Shown here piece by piece: positions 1 through 11,119 of a DNA stretch of 64,000 bases. The notes under the pieces are model-generated. The model had not been told where the DNA came from and did no database searches. It worked only from the letters and a program-made list of their open reading frames with translations. Position 1 is the stretch's first letter, and every line of letters begins with the position of its first letter. Source of the stretch: Cephalopachus bancanus (Eukaryota; Chordata; Mammalia; Primates; Tarsiidae). Location of the stretch: contig JAPVLO010000571.1 of the NCBI GenBank assembly GCA_027257055.1, positions 372,001 to 436,000 of the forward strand, given 5' to 3'. The translations under genes were made by a program, and so were the position numbers.

Positions 1-294
1 CTTTGGGAGGAGTAGGTGGGAGGATCTTTTGAGCCCAAGAGTTTGAGTCTAGCCTGGGCAACATAGCAAGACCCTGCCTCTACAAAAAATTTAGAGATAA
101 CCCAGGCGCAGTGCTACATGCTTGTAGTCCCAGCTACACATGAGGCCGAAGCGAGAGGATCACTTGAGCCCAGGAGTTTGAATGAGCTATGATTGCACCA
201 CTGTACTCCAGACTGGGCAACAGAGCCAGGAAGGGAGAGAGGGAGGGAGGAAGGAATGAAGGAAGGAACAAAGGAAGGAACGAAGGAAGGAAAG
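1..294 (+). mobile_element. Alu (5'-truncated by window) with (GGAA)n tail
   Basis: Old AluJ-like copy. Its A-tail has turned into a GGAA/GGAAC microsatellite at about 236-294. Confidence 0.85.
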
Positions 295-718
295 GTCTCT
301 TCAAAAGATGTCCAGCCATACCTCTGACCAATATTATACTGAAAAAATGGAATAAGCACAATATGTGGATATGGTATTATGAATTTTGGCATAGCCACTA
401 GAAGAAATATTGAGTTCAGAGTTGCGGAGATCAGGGAGCCACCACCTGTGAAAACACTTGTGAGTAATGTTAAATGACGAGAGAAGGTAACCTACCACGG
501 AAAAATGCATGTGTACAAGGTTAGCGATGAAGGGGTGGAGACAAAGGAAGTCAAAACAATTGTGACTTTAGAAGGCTATGAATTTGCTTGGAAAGGGAGT
601 GCAATTTTCTGTCTTTCAAATATTTATCTTCTGTGATTACAGTTGAAGAAAGAAAAGTTCTTTGTACAGAATCTTGAACTCTTATTATTTTTTATTATTA
701 TTTTTATTTTATTTTATT

Positions 719-1003
719 TTTTTAGTTGGAGTCTCACTCTGTCACTCAGGCTGGAGTGCAGTAGCACACACACGGCCACCCCAGCGTCGACTTGATAGGC
801 TCTGGTGATCCTTCTGCCTCAGCCTTCCAAGTAGCCAGAACTACAGGCACACGCCACCATGCCTGGCGAATTTTTTTGTATTTATTGTAGAGACAAGGTC
901 TCGCCAAGTTGCCTGAGTTGGACTCAAACCCATGGCTCAGGCAGTCCACTCGCCTCAACCTCCCAAAGTGCTGGGATTACAGGTTGAGCCACCGAGCCCG
1001 ACC
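719..1003 (-). mobile_element. Alu
   Basis: Poly-T head, GTTGGAGTCTCACTCTGTCAC, and end in GAGCCCGACC. Confidence 0.9.
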
Positions 1004-1035
1004 TGAACTCTTTTTCTTATTTAATTTTTTGTTTT

Positions 1036-1318
1036 TTAGTCAGAGTCACACTCTTTTGCACAGGCTGGAGTGCAGTGGCACACTCACGGCCACCACAACC
1101 TCAACCTGCTGGGCTTAGGTGATTCTTCTGCCTCTGCTTTCCAAGTAGCTGGACCCACAGTTGTGCGCCACCATGCCCGGCTATTTTTTTTTTTTTATTG
1201 TAGAGATGAGGTCTTGCCATGTTGCCCAGGCAGGTCTCGAACCTCTTGACTCAGGCAATTCTCTCACCTCAGCCTCCCAAAGTGCTGGGGTTACAGGCGT
1301 GAGCTACCATGCCCAGCT
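1036..1318 (-). mobile_element. Alu
   Basis: Second reverse copy, directly after the first; older and diverged. Confidence 0.88.
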
Positions 1319-1348
1319 GAGTCCTCACTTTTATGAAAAAGACATTGA

Positions 1349-1642
1349 GCCGGACGCGGCTCATGCCTGTAATCCCAGCACTTTGGGAGATGGAGACAAG
1401 AGGATTGCCTGAGCTTAGGGGTTTAAGACCAGCCTGGGCAGGTTGGTGAGACTGCCTCTCTACAATAATTCAAAAAATTAGCCGAGCATCGTGGCACGTG
1501 CCTGCAGTTCCAGCTACTTGGAAGGCTGAGGCGGAAGGATTACCTGGAGCCCAGCACGTCGAGGCTGCGGTGGCTGTGATTGTGCCACTGCACTCCAGCC
1601 TGGGTGACAGAGTGAAACTCCAACTCGAAAAAAAAAAAAAAG
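1349..1642 (+). mobile_element. Alu
   Basis: GCCGGACGCGGCTCATG head to an A13 tail. Confidence 0.9.
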
Positions 1643-1649
1643 AAGAAGA

Positions 1650-1768
1650 TGTGGTGGCACACACCTTTAGTCCCAGCTACTTGGAAGACTGAGGTGGGGA
1701 TCACTTGAACCCAGGAGTTTGAGACCAGCCTGGGCCACACAGTAAGACACCATCTGAAAAAAAAAGGA
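1650..1768 (+). mobile_element. Alu fragment (single arm)
   Basis: About 120 bp of arm-like sequence ending in A9, abutting the previous Alu tail. Confidence 0.7.
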
Positions 1769-2534
1769 GACATTGAAGAGATGGACCTTCTTCTGACTCC
1801 GGGTGGGAAACCTGGAACTTTTGTACCCATCCTGCTCCCAGTTCAATCTGAGGCGAAAACCCAGAGAAAGGCAAAGTGAAGAGCATCTTAAAGGACTGCA
1901 CTCCCAGTGGTGTGAGATGATCAATATCCTTATTGCTTAAATGAGACTGTCAGGGTTGTCTGCTATTTGTAGTCAAATACATTATAAGATATACTGTTCT
2001 CTTACAGCACTTGGTACCAAGACATGTTTTCGGTTTTACCTGTCTGAGACTGTAATTGAGTGACTGAGTAGGGCCAGGACTGGGCTTCATTTATTTCTAT
2101 CTGTATCCCGTGTGCCTGGCCAAGGCAGATCTCTGTGAATGTTTCCACTTGAACTATTAATAGGCCTTTCAAACTGAAAGGGCCAGCACTGTGGCGCTGC
2201 AGACGTAACATATCCACCACAGGACTCTTCCTTTTCTCCCACTTGCTGCTAATACAGCTGGATATGGCTCCACTGTTCTCCCTTCTCCTCACTCCCCACC
2301 TAACCCATTGCCTAGTCCCCCTAGTTCTGCTTCCAAACTGTATCCTGAGTGTGACCACTTCTCACTGTCTCCACTGTCAGCACTGTGGTTCAGTCTGGAA
2401 TCGTCTCGTGTAGGGTTTCTCAGAAAGCTCTCCATTGGGTCTCCCGCCATCTGTTCTTCTTCCCAGCCCCTGTCAAATCTATTCTCTATGCAGCAGCCAT
2501 ATCAGTCTCTACAATATGAGTAAGAAGTGAATCC

Positions 2535-2829
2535 TAGGTTGGGCGCAGTGACTCAAGCCTATAAAACTCCAGCACTTTGGGAGCCCAAGGTGAGAGGAAT
2601 GCCTGAGCACACAGGTTCGACACCAGCCTGGGCAACTTGGCAAGACCTCATCTCTGCAATAAATCCAAAAAATCAGCTGGGCGTGGTAGAGAGCTCCTGT
2701 AGTTCAGGCTACTTGGAAGGCTGAGGTGGGAGGATTGCCTGAGCCCAGCAGGTCAAGGCTGTGTTGGTCATGAGCATGCTACTGCACTCCAGCCTGGGCA
2801 ACAGAATGAGACTCCAACTCAAAAAAAAA
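2535..2829 (+). mobile_element. Alu with target-site duplication
   Basis: Flanked by AAGAAGTGAATCC (2522-2534) and AAGAAGTAAATCC (2830-2842), one mismatch; inserted into older L2-like DNA. Confidence 0.9.
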
Positions 2830-2842
2830 AAGAAGTAAATCC

Positions 2843-3480
2843 ATCCTCAGTGACTCCTCATCACACTTAGAATAAAATCCAAACTCATACTTTAAATGGA
2901 TGATTTGTATCTCAGTGGTGGTAGGTGAATTGTATCTCAATAAAGTTATTTTTTTTTTTAAATCCACACTCTTCCTTGTGGCCCACAGGCCTGCATGCTG
3001 CCCCTGCCTACCTCTTTGAACCCATCTAGCATGATTTCCGTTTCTCTCACTTACCCCCAGCTACACCACCAATCCTTCTGTTTTGCAAACATCCTTTGTT
3101 TCTACCCCAGGATCTTGGCAGATGTTCTTCCATATCCCTGGAGCACTCTTCCCTGCAGCTTTCCCCATGGCTTTGTTCCTTCTCAACATTCAGGTCCCAC
3201 CTCAGATGTCACATCTTCTATTTAAAGTAGCCCCTATGTCACCCTCTTTTGTCTTTGATTTTTTTATAGCACCTAAATATCCAAAAGTATTAATTTGCTT
3301 TTTTTTGGTTTTCCTGTCTCCTCAGCTCAAAACAGTAAGTATTTATTTTTTTATACTACAAATACCTAACAGGTGACTAAATTTTAGTTGAAGGAATTAT
3401 TTGTTGAATCATTTCTGTTGAACTTTTGTGTTGGGCTTAAGTTCCTTAATATTTTCAGTGGAAAGCAAATTTTGTATTGA
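2843..3480 (-). mobile_element. L2 LINE remnant
   Basis: Decayed sequence typical of the L2 3' region in reverse, for example CCTCAGATGTCACATCTTC followed by repeated TTTGTTGAAT motifs. No ORF survives. Confidence 0.55.
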
Positions 3481-3605
3481 CATTCACTTTATGAATAAAG
3501 ATGAGTTGCTAACTTTTTGGGCCTCTGTTTTATTATCTGTAAATTGGGTAGAGGTTAAACTATATGAACTCTAAGATTTCTTATAGCTCTAAAACTTCTA
3601 AAAGT

Positions 3606-3868
3606 TGTAATCCCAACACTTTGGGAAACCGAGGAAGGAGGATTACTTGAGCCCACGAGTTCAAGACCAGCCTGGGCAACATAGGGAGACCTTGTCTGCA
3701 CAAAAGAATGTTTTAATTAGCTGGGTGTGGTGGCATGTTCCTGTGATCCCAGCTACTCAGGAGGCTGAGATGGGAGGGATTGCTGGACCCAGGACTTTGA
3801 GGATACATTCAGCTGTAATCATGCCACTGCACTCCAGCCTGGGTAACAGAACATGACCCTGTCTAAAA
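3606..3868 (+). mobile_element. Alu, 5'-truncated
   Basis: Begins at TAATCCCAACACTTTGGG and ends CCTGTCTAAAAAGG. Confidence 0.85.
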
Positions 3869-4054
3869 AGGAGGAAGGTCTAGTGTAATTGAAATGACTA
3901 CTGGGCTGGCCAAGAACTTAGTGGCAGATTGAGGACTAGGTCCCAGAGTTTTGTCCTCAGTGCTGTTCAACAAACCCTTACTGGAAGCTCAAGGACATCC
4001 TTCACTCTTTTCCCTACCAGCCAACCTGGCACTGCCTCAGAAGTCTCTCTGGAT

Positions 4055-4200
4055 AATCAGCCGGGCGTGGTAGCGCGCGCCTGTAATTCTTGCTACTCGG
4101 AAGGCTGAGGCGGAAAGACCCCAGTGGGTCGAGGCTGCGGGAGTGGCCACTGCACTCCAGTCTGGGTTACGGAGTGAAACTCCAACTCAAAAAAAAAAAA
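4055..4200 (+). mobile_element. Alu right-arm-only insertion
   Basis: Perfect 14-bp duplication AAGTCTCTCTGGAT at 4041-4054 and 4201-4214. The insert starts in the linker (AATCAGCCGGGCG), so it inserted already 5'-truncated. Confidence 0.9.
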
Positions 4201-4629
4201 AAGTCTCTCTGGATGTACCCCTTGGCACCAACCACACTGGACTGTCCAGCCAGGCTGGCAACAACCTTCTCTTGGACTACTATACCAACTCCCTCTCTGC
4301 CTCCTGGTGTCTCCCCCCCCACACAAACAAACACTTGCATACCTAGCCCCGGGTGCTCTTCCAAACACAGAGTTCTGACCATACCCATGTCACTTTAATG
4401 TAACTGGAGACATCCCAGTTGGACACACTTTGTGAATGTCACACAAAAGCTACTAAAAGGCACTTGGGAGGTGGTTTAGGTGGACTAGCCATAAATAGCT
4501 TCCTTTGCCCCCTCACGTCCAATCATTCACAAGAATGACTCAGAATGCAGGAAAGTGCTACCCTTGGGATTATTCTAAAGTTTTATTCTAAAGAATACAA
4601 ATCAGGACCAGGTGACTGAAAAATGGCAA

Positions 4630-5475
4630 ATTCCGGGAGGATCCAAACACAGCTCTGGTGCCCTCTCCCTGTGGACTCAAGGCACATCACCCTCCTGGCA
4701 CATCACTGCATTTGCTGACCAGGACACCCATTGGACTTCAGTGTCCAGAGTTCTTTCTGGAGTTTCATTACTTAGGCATGATTGACTAATCACAACCAAC
4801 CATGTGATTGAGCTCAGTCTCCAGGAAGTTGAGCTGGCTCAAAATCCCAACCCTTTAATCACAAGCTTGGTCTTTCTGGTGACCAGCCACATCCTGAAAC
4901 TATCTAGGGGCCTTCCATGAGTCTCATTAGCAAAAACTCAGGTGATACTTAAGGGACTCAAGAATAACACACATTTCTGTTACTCAGGACACTCCAAGTG
5001 TTTTAGAAGGTCTGTGCCAAGAATCCGGGAAAAAGACCTGGCAAATTCTTTATTGCACAACAGATGATCATTGGGTGCCAGGCTGAGCTGATGAGATTCA
5101 ACTCTTTCACTTGCTGGAGCTATTAGGAAAGCTATGTTCTTTTTCTGCCAGGGTTGTTAAACTGAAGCCTCATGCTGAGGGTGGCCATCTTGTTATCTCT
5201 GAGGGGACAACCTGCCTGAGAATGAAGACATTCCAGGGAAAAACAGCTAAAACAGACTGAGAACAAGTCCAAATTGACATTGTTTGAGCCTCTGGCTCCA
5301 GGCATGCCTGAAGTCATTTTACCTGTGAATTTTCAATTCTTTGAACCAATAAACTCCCACATCTGAAATGGGACCTGAATGTTGAGAAGGAACTAGATTA
5401 AATTGGAGTTTCTATTACTTGTAGTTGTAAGTGTCCTGAGTATTACATCCACTGATCATCAGGAAGAATTGATTT
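4630..5475 (+). mobile_element. Old retroviral-type LTR remnant (ERVL/MaLR-like)
   Basis: Resembles mammalian solo LTRs: CTCATTAGCAAAAACTCAGGTG, CCAATAAACTCCCA and a closing TGTAGTTGTAAGTGTCCTGAG. No internal or coding retroviral sequence is present. The family assignment, and whether this is one LTR or two, is uncertain. Confidence 0.45.
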
Positions 5476-5477
5476 GA

Positions 5478-5580
5478 GGTCTCATTGTCACCCAGGCTGG
5501 AGTGCAGTGGCATGATCAGCTCACGGCAGCCTCAGCCTCCCAAGTAGCTGGGATTACAGGCATGCCACTGCAGCTGGCCT
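5478..5580 (-). mobile_element. Alu fragment
   Basis: Right-arm remainder ending at a tetranucleotide repeat. Confidence 0.75.
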
Positions 5581-5656
5581 CTCTTTCTTTCTTTCTTTCT
5601 TCCTTCCTTCCTTCCTTCCTTCCTTCCTTCCTTCCTTCCTTCCTTCTTTCTTTCGA
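5581..5656. repeat. (TTTC)n/(TTCC)n microsatellite
   Basis: About 75 bp: pure TTTC, then TTCC, then TTTC, between two reverse Alu pieces. Confidence 0.95.
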
Positions 5657-6162
5657 TCTTGCTCTGTCATCTAGGCTCAAGTGCAGTGGAATGATCGATA
5701 GATGACTCTTGGTTCAAGTAATCCTCCCACCTCAGCCTCCTGGTAGCTGGGACTACAGGTGTGGACTACTACACTCGGCTAATTTTTTTTTTAATTTAAG
5801 AGGGTCTTAGCCGGGCTCGGTGGCTCAACCTGTAATCCCGCGTCTTGGGAGGCTGAGGTGAGTAGATTGCCTGAGCCCACTGGTTCGAGACCCACCTGGG
5901 CAACTTGGCGAGACCTCATCTCTACAATAAATCAAAAAATTAGCCGGGCATGGTAGCTCACGCCTGTAGTTCCAGCTACTCGGAAGGCTGAGGCGGAAGG
6001 ATCGCCGGAGCCCAGCAGGTCGAGGCTGCAGTGGCTGGGAGCGTGCCACTGCCCTCCATCCTGGGCAACAGAAAAAAAAAAAAAGAGGGTCTTGCTATAT
6101 TGCCCAGACTGGTCTAGAATTCCTGGCCTGGCCACAAGCCATCCTCCTGCCTCAGCCTCCCA
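5657..6162 (-). mobile_element. Older Alu split by a younger Alu
   Basis: Reverse Alu pieces 5657-5808 and 6083-6162 are contiguous once the nested insert is removed. Confidence 0.85.
5809..6082 (+). mobile_element. Young-type Alu nested in an older Alu
   Basis: Perfect 11-bp duplication AAGAGGGTCTT at 5798-5808 and 6083-6093. Carries the derived GCTCGGTGGCTCA and AACTTGGCGAGACC features. Confidence 0.95.
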
Positions 6163-6317
6163 TCCCCTTCATATTAATAGCTTGGCTTAACCTGGGTCCT
6201 GAATACCATCCTCTACCCAACTTCCCCAGAACCTCACTTCTTCAATGGCCATCCTCTTTACTGGCTCCTTTTTCCCTCAGACTTCCAACATAATCAGGTC
6301 TCCCTCAGGATATAGAC

Positions 6318-6620
6318 AAGTGATTCATACCTGGAATCTCAGCACTTTGGAAGGCCAATGTGGGAGGATTGCTTGAGCCCTGGAGCTCAAGACCAGCTTA
6401 GATGACATAGCAGTACCCCATCACTACAAAAAAAAAAAAAAAATCAAAAAATTAGTCAGGCATGATGGCACACACCTGTAGTCCCAACTACTCAGAAGAC
6501 TAAGGCAGAAGGATTACTTAAACCCAGGAGGTCAAGGCTGTGGTGAGCCCTGATCATGCCACTGCACGCCACCCTGGACTACAGTGAGACTCCAACTCAA
6601 CAACAAAAACAAACAAAAAG
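6318..6620 (+). mobile_element. Alu
   Basis: Old copy ending CTCCAACTCAACAACAAAAAC. Confidence 0.88.
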
Positions 6621-7319
6621 GAAACCTTTCCGTCTTCTCAGTCGGCAAGTTTCCATATCTCTTTCCTTTCAGCCAAACTCTAGAACAGCTGTCCACATTC
6701 CTCCTCCCACTTCTTTACCTTCCATTCACTCCTCAAACCACTACCATTTGGCTTCACTACCATCACTTTCCTGAAATTACTTTCACCAAGATTTCTCAGC
6801 AATCGTAGTTACCGGTGTCTTCTGAAGGAAACAATGGCAATGTCCAGCCTTGATCTTTGTGGATCCTTTTGTCATTTGTGTATGTGTCAGTGCATTTCCC
6901 CCAGCACACACATCTTATACTCCCACGCTCCTTGGTGGGTGGTGTGTAGTTTATCTTCCAACAGAACTTCCAGACTTTTAAAGGAATACTCTTAGGGTAC
7001 TGGAAGGCTTTGCCTTGATGAAGTGCGTGGGAACTGACATCTCCTGGGGATAGGAGTCCTCCTTGGTCAATGGGTGAGGGATGTTAGTATATGAAAGGCC
7101 CAACTCCCTTGTTTCTAGACAAATCTGAGGCATGCTTACATCCTATGGGATCAAACTAAACTCTGCCTAACGCTACTCACATGCTTTGCTTCCTCCCCTT
7201 CTCTCTATTGCTTCTCTCACACTCTTACTGGTTTCTTCTGGTGGTACCTTCTTAACAAATCACTTGCACACTAATCCTCACCTCAGGTGTTTCTAAGAAT
7301 CCCGACCCAAAACATTCTT

Positions 7320-7579
7320 TTTTTTTTTTTTAAGTTGCAGTCTCACTGTCACAATCATTGCAGCCTCAACCTGCTGGGCTCAGGTGATCCTTCTGCCTCA
7401 ACCTTCTAAGTAGCTGGAACCACAGGTGCCACCATGCCTGGCTAATTTTTTTTGATTTATTGTAGAGATGAGGTCTTGCCAAGTTGCCCAGGCTGGTCTC
7501 AAACCCCTGGGCTCAGGCAATCTTCTTGCTGCTGCCTCCCAAAGTGCTGGGATTACAGGCATGAGCCACCACACCTGGC
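7320..7579 (-). mobile_element. Alu
   Basis: T14 head to GAGCCACCACACCTGGCT. Confidence 0.9.
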
Positions 7580-7628
7580 TAAACAGTTTTTAAACTTGTC
7601 AATTTTGATGCCTTTTAGTGCTTCTTCT
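7580..7628 (-). mobile_element. Mariner fragment A (Hsmar2-like)
   Basis: AAACAGTTTTTAAACTTGTC...TTTTAGTGCTTC is the reverse complement of the transposase-coding stretch seen forward at 9130-9170. Cut by the Alu at 7629. Confidence 0.65.
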
Positions 7629-7911
7629 TAAGTTGGAGTCTCACTCTGTCGCCCAGGCTGGAGTGCAATGGCACGCTCATGGCCACCCCAGTGTCAACCT
7701 GCTGTGCTCCGGCGATCTTTCCCACCTCAGCCTTCCAAGTAGCCAGAACTACAGGCAGACGCAACCATGCCCAGCTAATTTTTTATTTTAGGGTTGAGAT
7801 GAGGTCTCGCCAAGTTGCCCAGGCTGGTCTTGAACCCCTGGGCTCAGGCAGTCCTCTTGCTGCCACCTCCCAAAGTGCTGGGATTACAGGCATGAGCCAC
7901 TGCACCCGGCT
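7629..7911 (-). mobile_element. Alu
   Basis: AAGTTGGAGTCTCACTCTG to GAGCCACTGCACCCGGCT. Confidence 0.9.
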
Positions 7912-8002
7912 CATCTCAGCTCTTTCTACTTCTCTTTCTTTGCCTACCTGTTAAATGTTGATTGTTCCTAGGAACTAGGCCCTAAGCCCTCTTCTTTCCA
8001 CA

Positions 8003-8167
8003 TGCAAAGGGGTGCCCCAAAAAACATGGGATTTATTTATAAACAACTGTGTCTTCATTCTTACATGTTTAAACTTCAGTCGCCTTGAAAGTACTCTCTG
8101 TTTGATGCAATACACTTATTGAGATTTTTTTACTACTACTCTAGACATTTTTTTGTTTTGTTTTGTT
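8003..8167 (-). mobile_element. Mariner fragment B with terminal-repeat-like end
   Basis: GGGGTGCCCCAAAAAACATGG looks like an Hsmar2-type terminal repeat. It is followed by the reverse of a transposase tail region (ACATGTTTAAACTTCAG, GATGCAATACACTTATTGAG). Recognition is from memory of the consensus. Confidence 0.65.
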
Positions 8168-8449
8168 TCTTGCAGGAGTCTCACTCTGTCGCCCAGGCTG
8201 GAGTGCAGTGGCATACTCACAGTCACCGCAGCCTCAACCTGTTGGGCTCAGGCGATCCTTCCATCTCATCTTTCCAAGTAGCTGGAACCACAGGTGTGTG
8301 CCACCATGTCTGGCTAATTCTTTCGATTTATTGTAGGGATGAGGTCTCGCCAAGTTGCCCAGGCTGGTCTGGAACCCCTGGACTCAGGCAATCCTCACCT
8401 CTGCCTCCCAAAATGCTGGGATTACAGGCTGGAGCCACCATGCCCGGAA
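8168..8449 (-). mobile_element. Alu
   Basis: GGAGTCTCACTCTGTCGCCC to CACCATGCCCGG. Confidence 0.9.
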
Positions 8450-8469
8450 AAAACCATCAACTTTAGTGA

Positions 8470-8840
8470 GATTGCCCAGGTAATATATGTTGGGGAACCC
8501 CCTCAAAAATGGAATTATTTTATGGTGAGCAGACCTCATGTAATACAGGATTCTCCACTAGGTATGTGTTCTAGGAACCCATTGGCATCAGTGTTCAAGC
8601 TAGTGTTGTTGTGAAAGGCTGTGTTCAGCTTCAGTGAATTTTTTTTGGAGATTCTTTCAACGCATTTGCCCTTTTCATGATGGGTGATTTCTGAGCATTG
8701 AGTGTTCAACAGTGCTCCACCCTATCACCTGATCTTGCCCCAGGTGACTTTTTTTTTTGTTTCCCTGGATGAAAAAGTCCTCAAAGGGAAATATTTTGCT
8801 GATGTGGAAGAGGGGAAACAAAAAACAGCAGAAGCACTAG
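8470..8840 (+). mobile_element. Mariner fragment C, decayed transposase in forward sense
   Basis: Translates in pieces to a Tc1/mariner-like stretch (CCACCCTATCACCTGATCTTG = ...YHLILP, then FPWMKKSSKGKYFADVEEGK). Frames are broken; no functional transposase. Confidence 0.65.
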
Positions 8841-9129
8841 GCCCGACTCAGTGGCTCAGCCTGTAATCCCAGCACTTTGTGAGGCTGAGGCAAGTGGATT
8901 GTCTGAGCCTGCGGGTTCAAGACCAGCCTGGGCAACTTGGTGAGACCTTGCCTCTATAATAAATTTTTTTAAAAAATTAGCCAGGCATGGTAGCGCGTGC
9001 CTGTAGTTTCGGCTACTTGGAAGGCTGAGGCGGAAGGATCACCAGAGCCCAGCAGGTTGACATTGGGGTGGTCATGAGCAACAGTCCAGGCGACAGAGTG
9101 AGACTACAACTCAAAAAAAAAAAAAAAAA
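8841..9129 (+). mobile_element. Alu inside the mariner fragment
   Basis: Splits mariner sequence at AGAAGCACTA; AAGCACTA recurs after the A-tail as a short target duplication. Confidence 0.88.
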
Positions 9130-9229
9130 GCACTAAAAGTCATCAAAATTGACGAGTTCAAAAACTGTTTAGCCACGTTTTACCACTGCTGTAGACATTT
9201 TTTGCTGTTTTATTTTGTTTCTTGCAGGA
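9130..9229. mobile_element. Mariner fragment D with fold-back junction
   Basis: Forward mariner (TTGACGAGTTCAAAAACTG) switches within a few bases to what looks like reverse mariner (ACGTTTTACCACTGCT). It is then followed by about 45 bp nearly identical to 8145-8190. Confidence 0.5.
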
Positions 9230-9411
9230 GTCTTAATAAATCAAAAAATTAGCTGGGTGTGGTGGCACATGCCTGTGGTTCCAGCTACATAGAAGGCTGA
9301 GGCAGAAGGATGACTTGAGCCCAGCAGGTCGAGGCTGCAGTGGGAGTGAGTGTGCCATTGCACTCCAGCTTGGGCAACAGAGTGAGATTTCAATTAAAAA
9401 AAAAAAAAAAG
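9230..9411 (+). mobile_element. Alu right arm
   Basis: Starts AATAAATCAAAAAATTAGC in the linker and ends in A15; no clean duplication seen. Confidence 0.8.
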
Positions 9412-9489
9412 TTGACAGTTTCAACCACTACTCATGGCTGCTCACCACCAAACTGCTTTGTGCAGCTCACACTACTAATTCATCTCTGC

Positions 9490-9690
9490 TGGACAGCTCC
9501 ACCTAGTTGTCAAGGACACCTGTGCTGTGTAGCCACTAGCCACATATGTCTATTAAGCACTTCACATTAATTAAAACTTAGTTCTTTAGTCATGCGGGCC
9601 CACATTTTGAAGTGCTTAATAGCCATATGTGGCTAATGAAGAACATCTCAGTCATCACAGAAAATTTTATTGGACAGCTTAGACACACTT
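9490..9690. mobile_element. hAT-type MER element remnant
   Basis: Contains inverted copies of TAGCCACATATG/CATATGTGGCTA and AAGCACTTCA/TGAAGTGCTT around a central axis and ends ATTGGACAGCTT, as in non-autonomous hAT elements. Family not assigned. Confidence 0.5.
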
Positions 9691-10649
9691 CCAAGTCTAA
9701 CTCATCATTGCCAGCCCCTTGCCTTTCTGTATTTCTTCAACTGTCTTTCTCTCCCAGACAATAATTGGCCAAGTACAGTGAAAGGGTAAGAGTATAGAGG
9801 CTGGCGGTGGTGCAGACCACAGGAGTAGGGTCCTTTTCACTGACATCTTCCTTTGAACTGGGAAGAGGGATGAACAAAGCTGGTGAAGACGTTAACAAAG
9901 GCCATTCCCGAGGTGATGTTAGTTTGGTTAGAGCTGGGGGACTAAGATTGGCTAGGTCAGAACTAGCCCTTCCATCACAAGTTTTTCCAATTCCATCTGG
10001 CAGCCTCAGCCTTGAACAAACATTCCTACATAAGTCAGGGTATTTACCTATCTCTGTCTCTTGGATTACTTGTATCTGTGTTTCAGGATGGGCACTTGAT
10101 CCAATCAACTAGTGAGTTCTGGAAATTATGTCGGGAATCTCAAAAAAGAGGAATGCTCCTTCTACTAGAGTTGCCAAGCTACTAAGACTTAAATTTGGAG
10201 CTATGGAAAGCCCTCTTGTCACAAAGAAGGGGCAGTTTGCTTGAGAGTGAAGGCAAGTGCATAGGGAAAGCAGAACCAGAGATGGTGAACCGCGGGTTCC
10301 TGATATCTCTTGGCCCCTTCATTCCGCTGTCTGGAAAAAATTTGATCCACTGTGGACTTTTCAATTACTTGGGCCTCTGATTCCCTTATTGTTTAGGCTA
10401 GCTGGAGCTGGGTCAGTGAGAAACTGGATTGATAGAGGATCTCACTGTGTTCAAGAATTCCACTAACCCTCTATACCTTAATTGTTCTCAATTTCTATAA
10501 CTGGCCTTTATTTGTCTCTTGAGTTCCAGGCTGCATCTCCACCTACTTCCTTATGTCCCACACGAACGTCCAAAATTGGCTTCATTACTTTGCCCCCCAT
10601 CTGTATTTCCCATCTCGGAGATGGGACTTCGACCGCCTGCCTCTTTCCT
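9691..10649. other. No gene recognised
   Basis: Single-copy-looking DNA upstream of the CpG island. ORFs on either strand are short and lack codon-like structure or family resemblance. Confidence 0.6.
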
Positions 10650-11014
10650 CAGAGAAACCAAGGTCGTCAAGTTCAGGCTCCGCCTCCCCGCGGCGCCTCC
10701 CAAGGTCACCCGCTTTTTCCCTCGCCCAGCTCCTTGGGGGCGGTGTCCGCGTTCCCTTCAGCGGCTGGGCCAGGCGCTCTAGGATACAGCGAACGCTTCA
10801 AAAAGCCTCATCATCTCTCTGGTTTCCGGTACTTGGCGACTACTCTAGCCTTCAGCAGGGCCTCGGGACTCTATCCCCTAAGGTGGCTCTCCTATGGCTA
10901 ACATTTCCCTTTGTCCCGAATTTCCTCCGGGAGGACACCCTGATGGGATCCAATCCCTTTCCACGGCTGTGTCTGTGGTCCCATTAGGTACTACCGGAGA
11001 CGTCACTGACGTCC

Positions 11015-11072
11015 TATGATACAGACACGGTCTGTAGTCGAGAAGTCCGCGCAGAGTAGGAGGATGGCGGAA
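11015..11072 (+). other. SH2B1: Candidate SH2B1 non-coding first exon, form A
   Basis: A perfect GTAAGT donor begins at 11073 just after ATGGCGGAA in the CpG island. Spliced to the acceptor at 13551-13552 it would form an alternative 5' UTR exon. The left edge is arbitrary because the start site is unknown. Confidence 0.4.
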
Positions 11073-11119
11073 GTAAGTATAAAGGTGCCCTTCCCTCTCT
11101 CCGCTCTTCTCTATGGTCG

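Noticed and set aside
4630..5475. Endogenous retrovirus with genes
   Set aside because: Only LTR-like sequence is seen; no gag, pol or env resemblance.
5581..5656. CRISPR-like or regulatory repeat array
   Set aside because: A simple tetranucleotide microsatellite derived from an Alu tail.
8470..8840. A working transposase gene
   Set aside because: The mariner-like frame is broken by stops and frameshifts and split by Alus.
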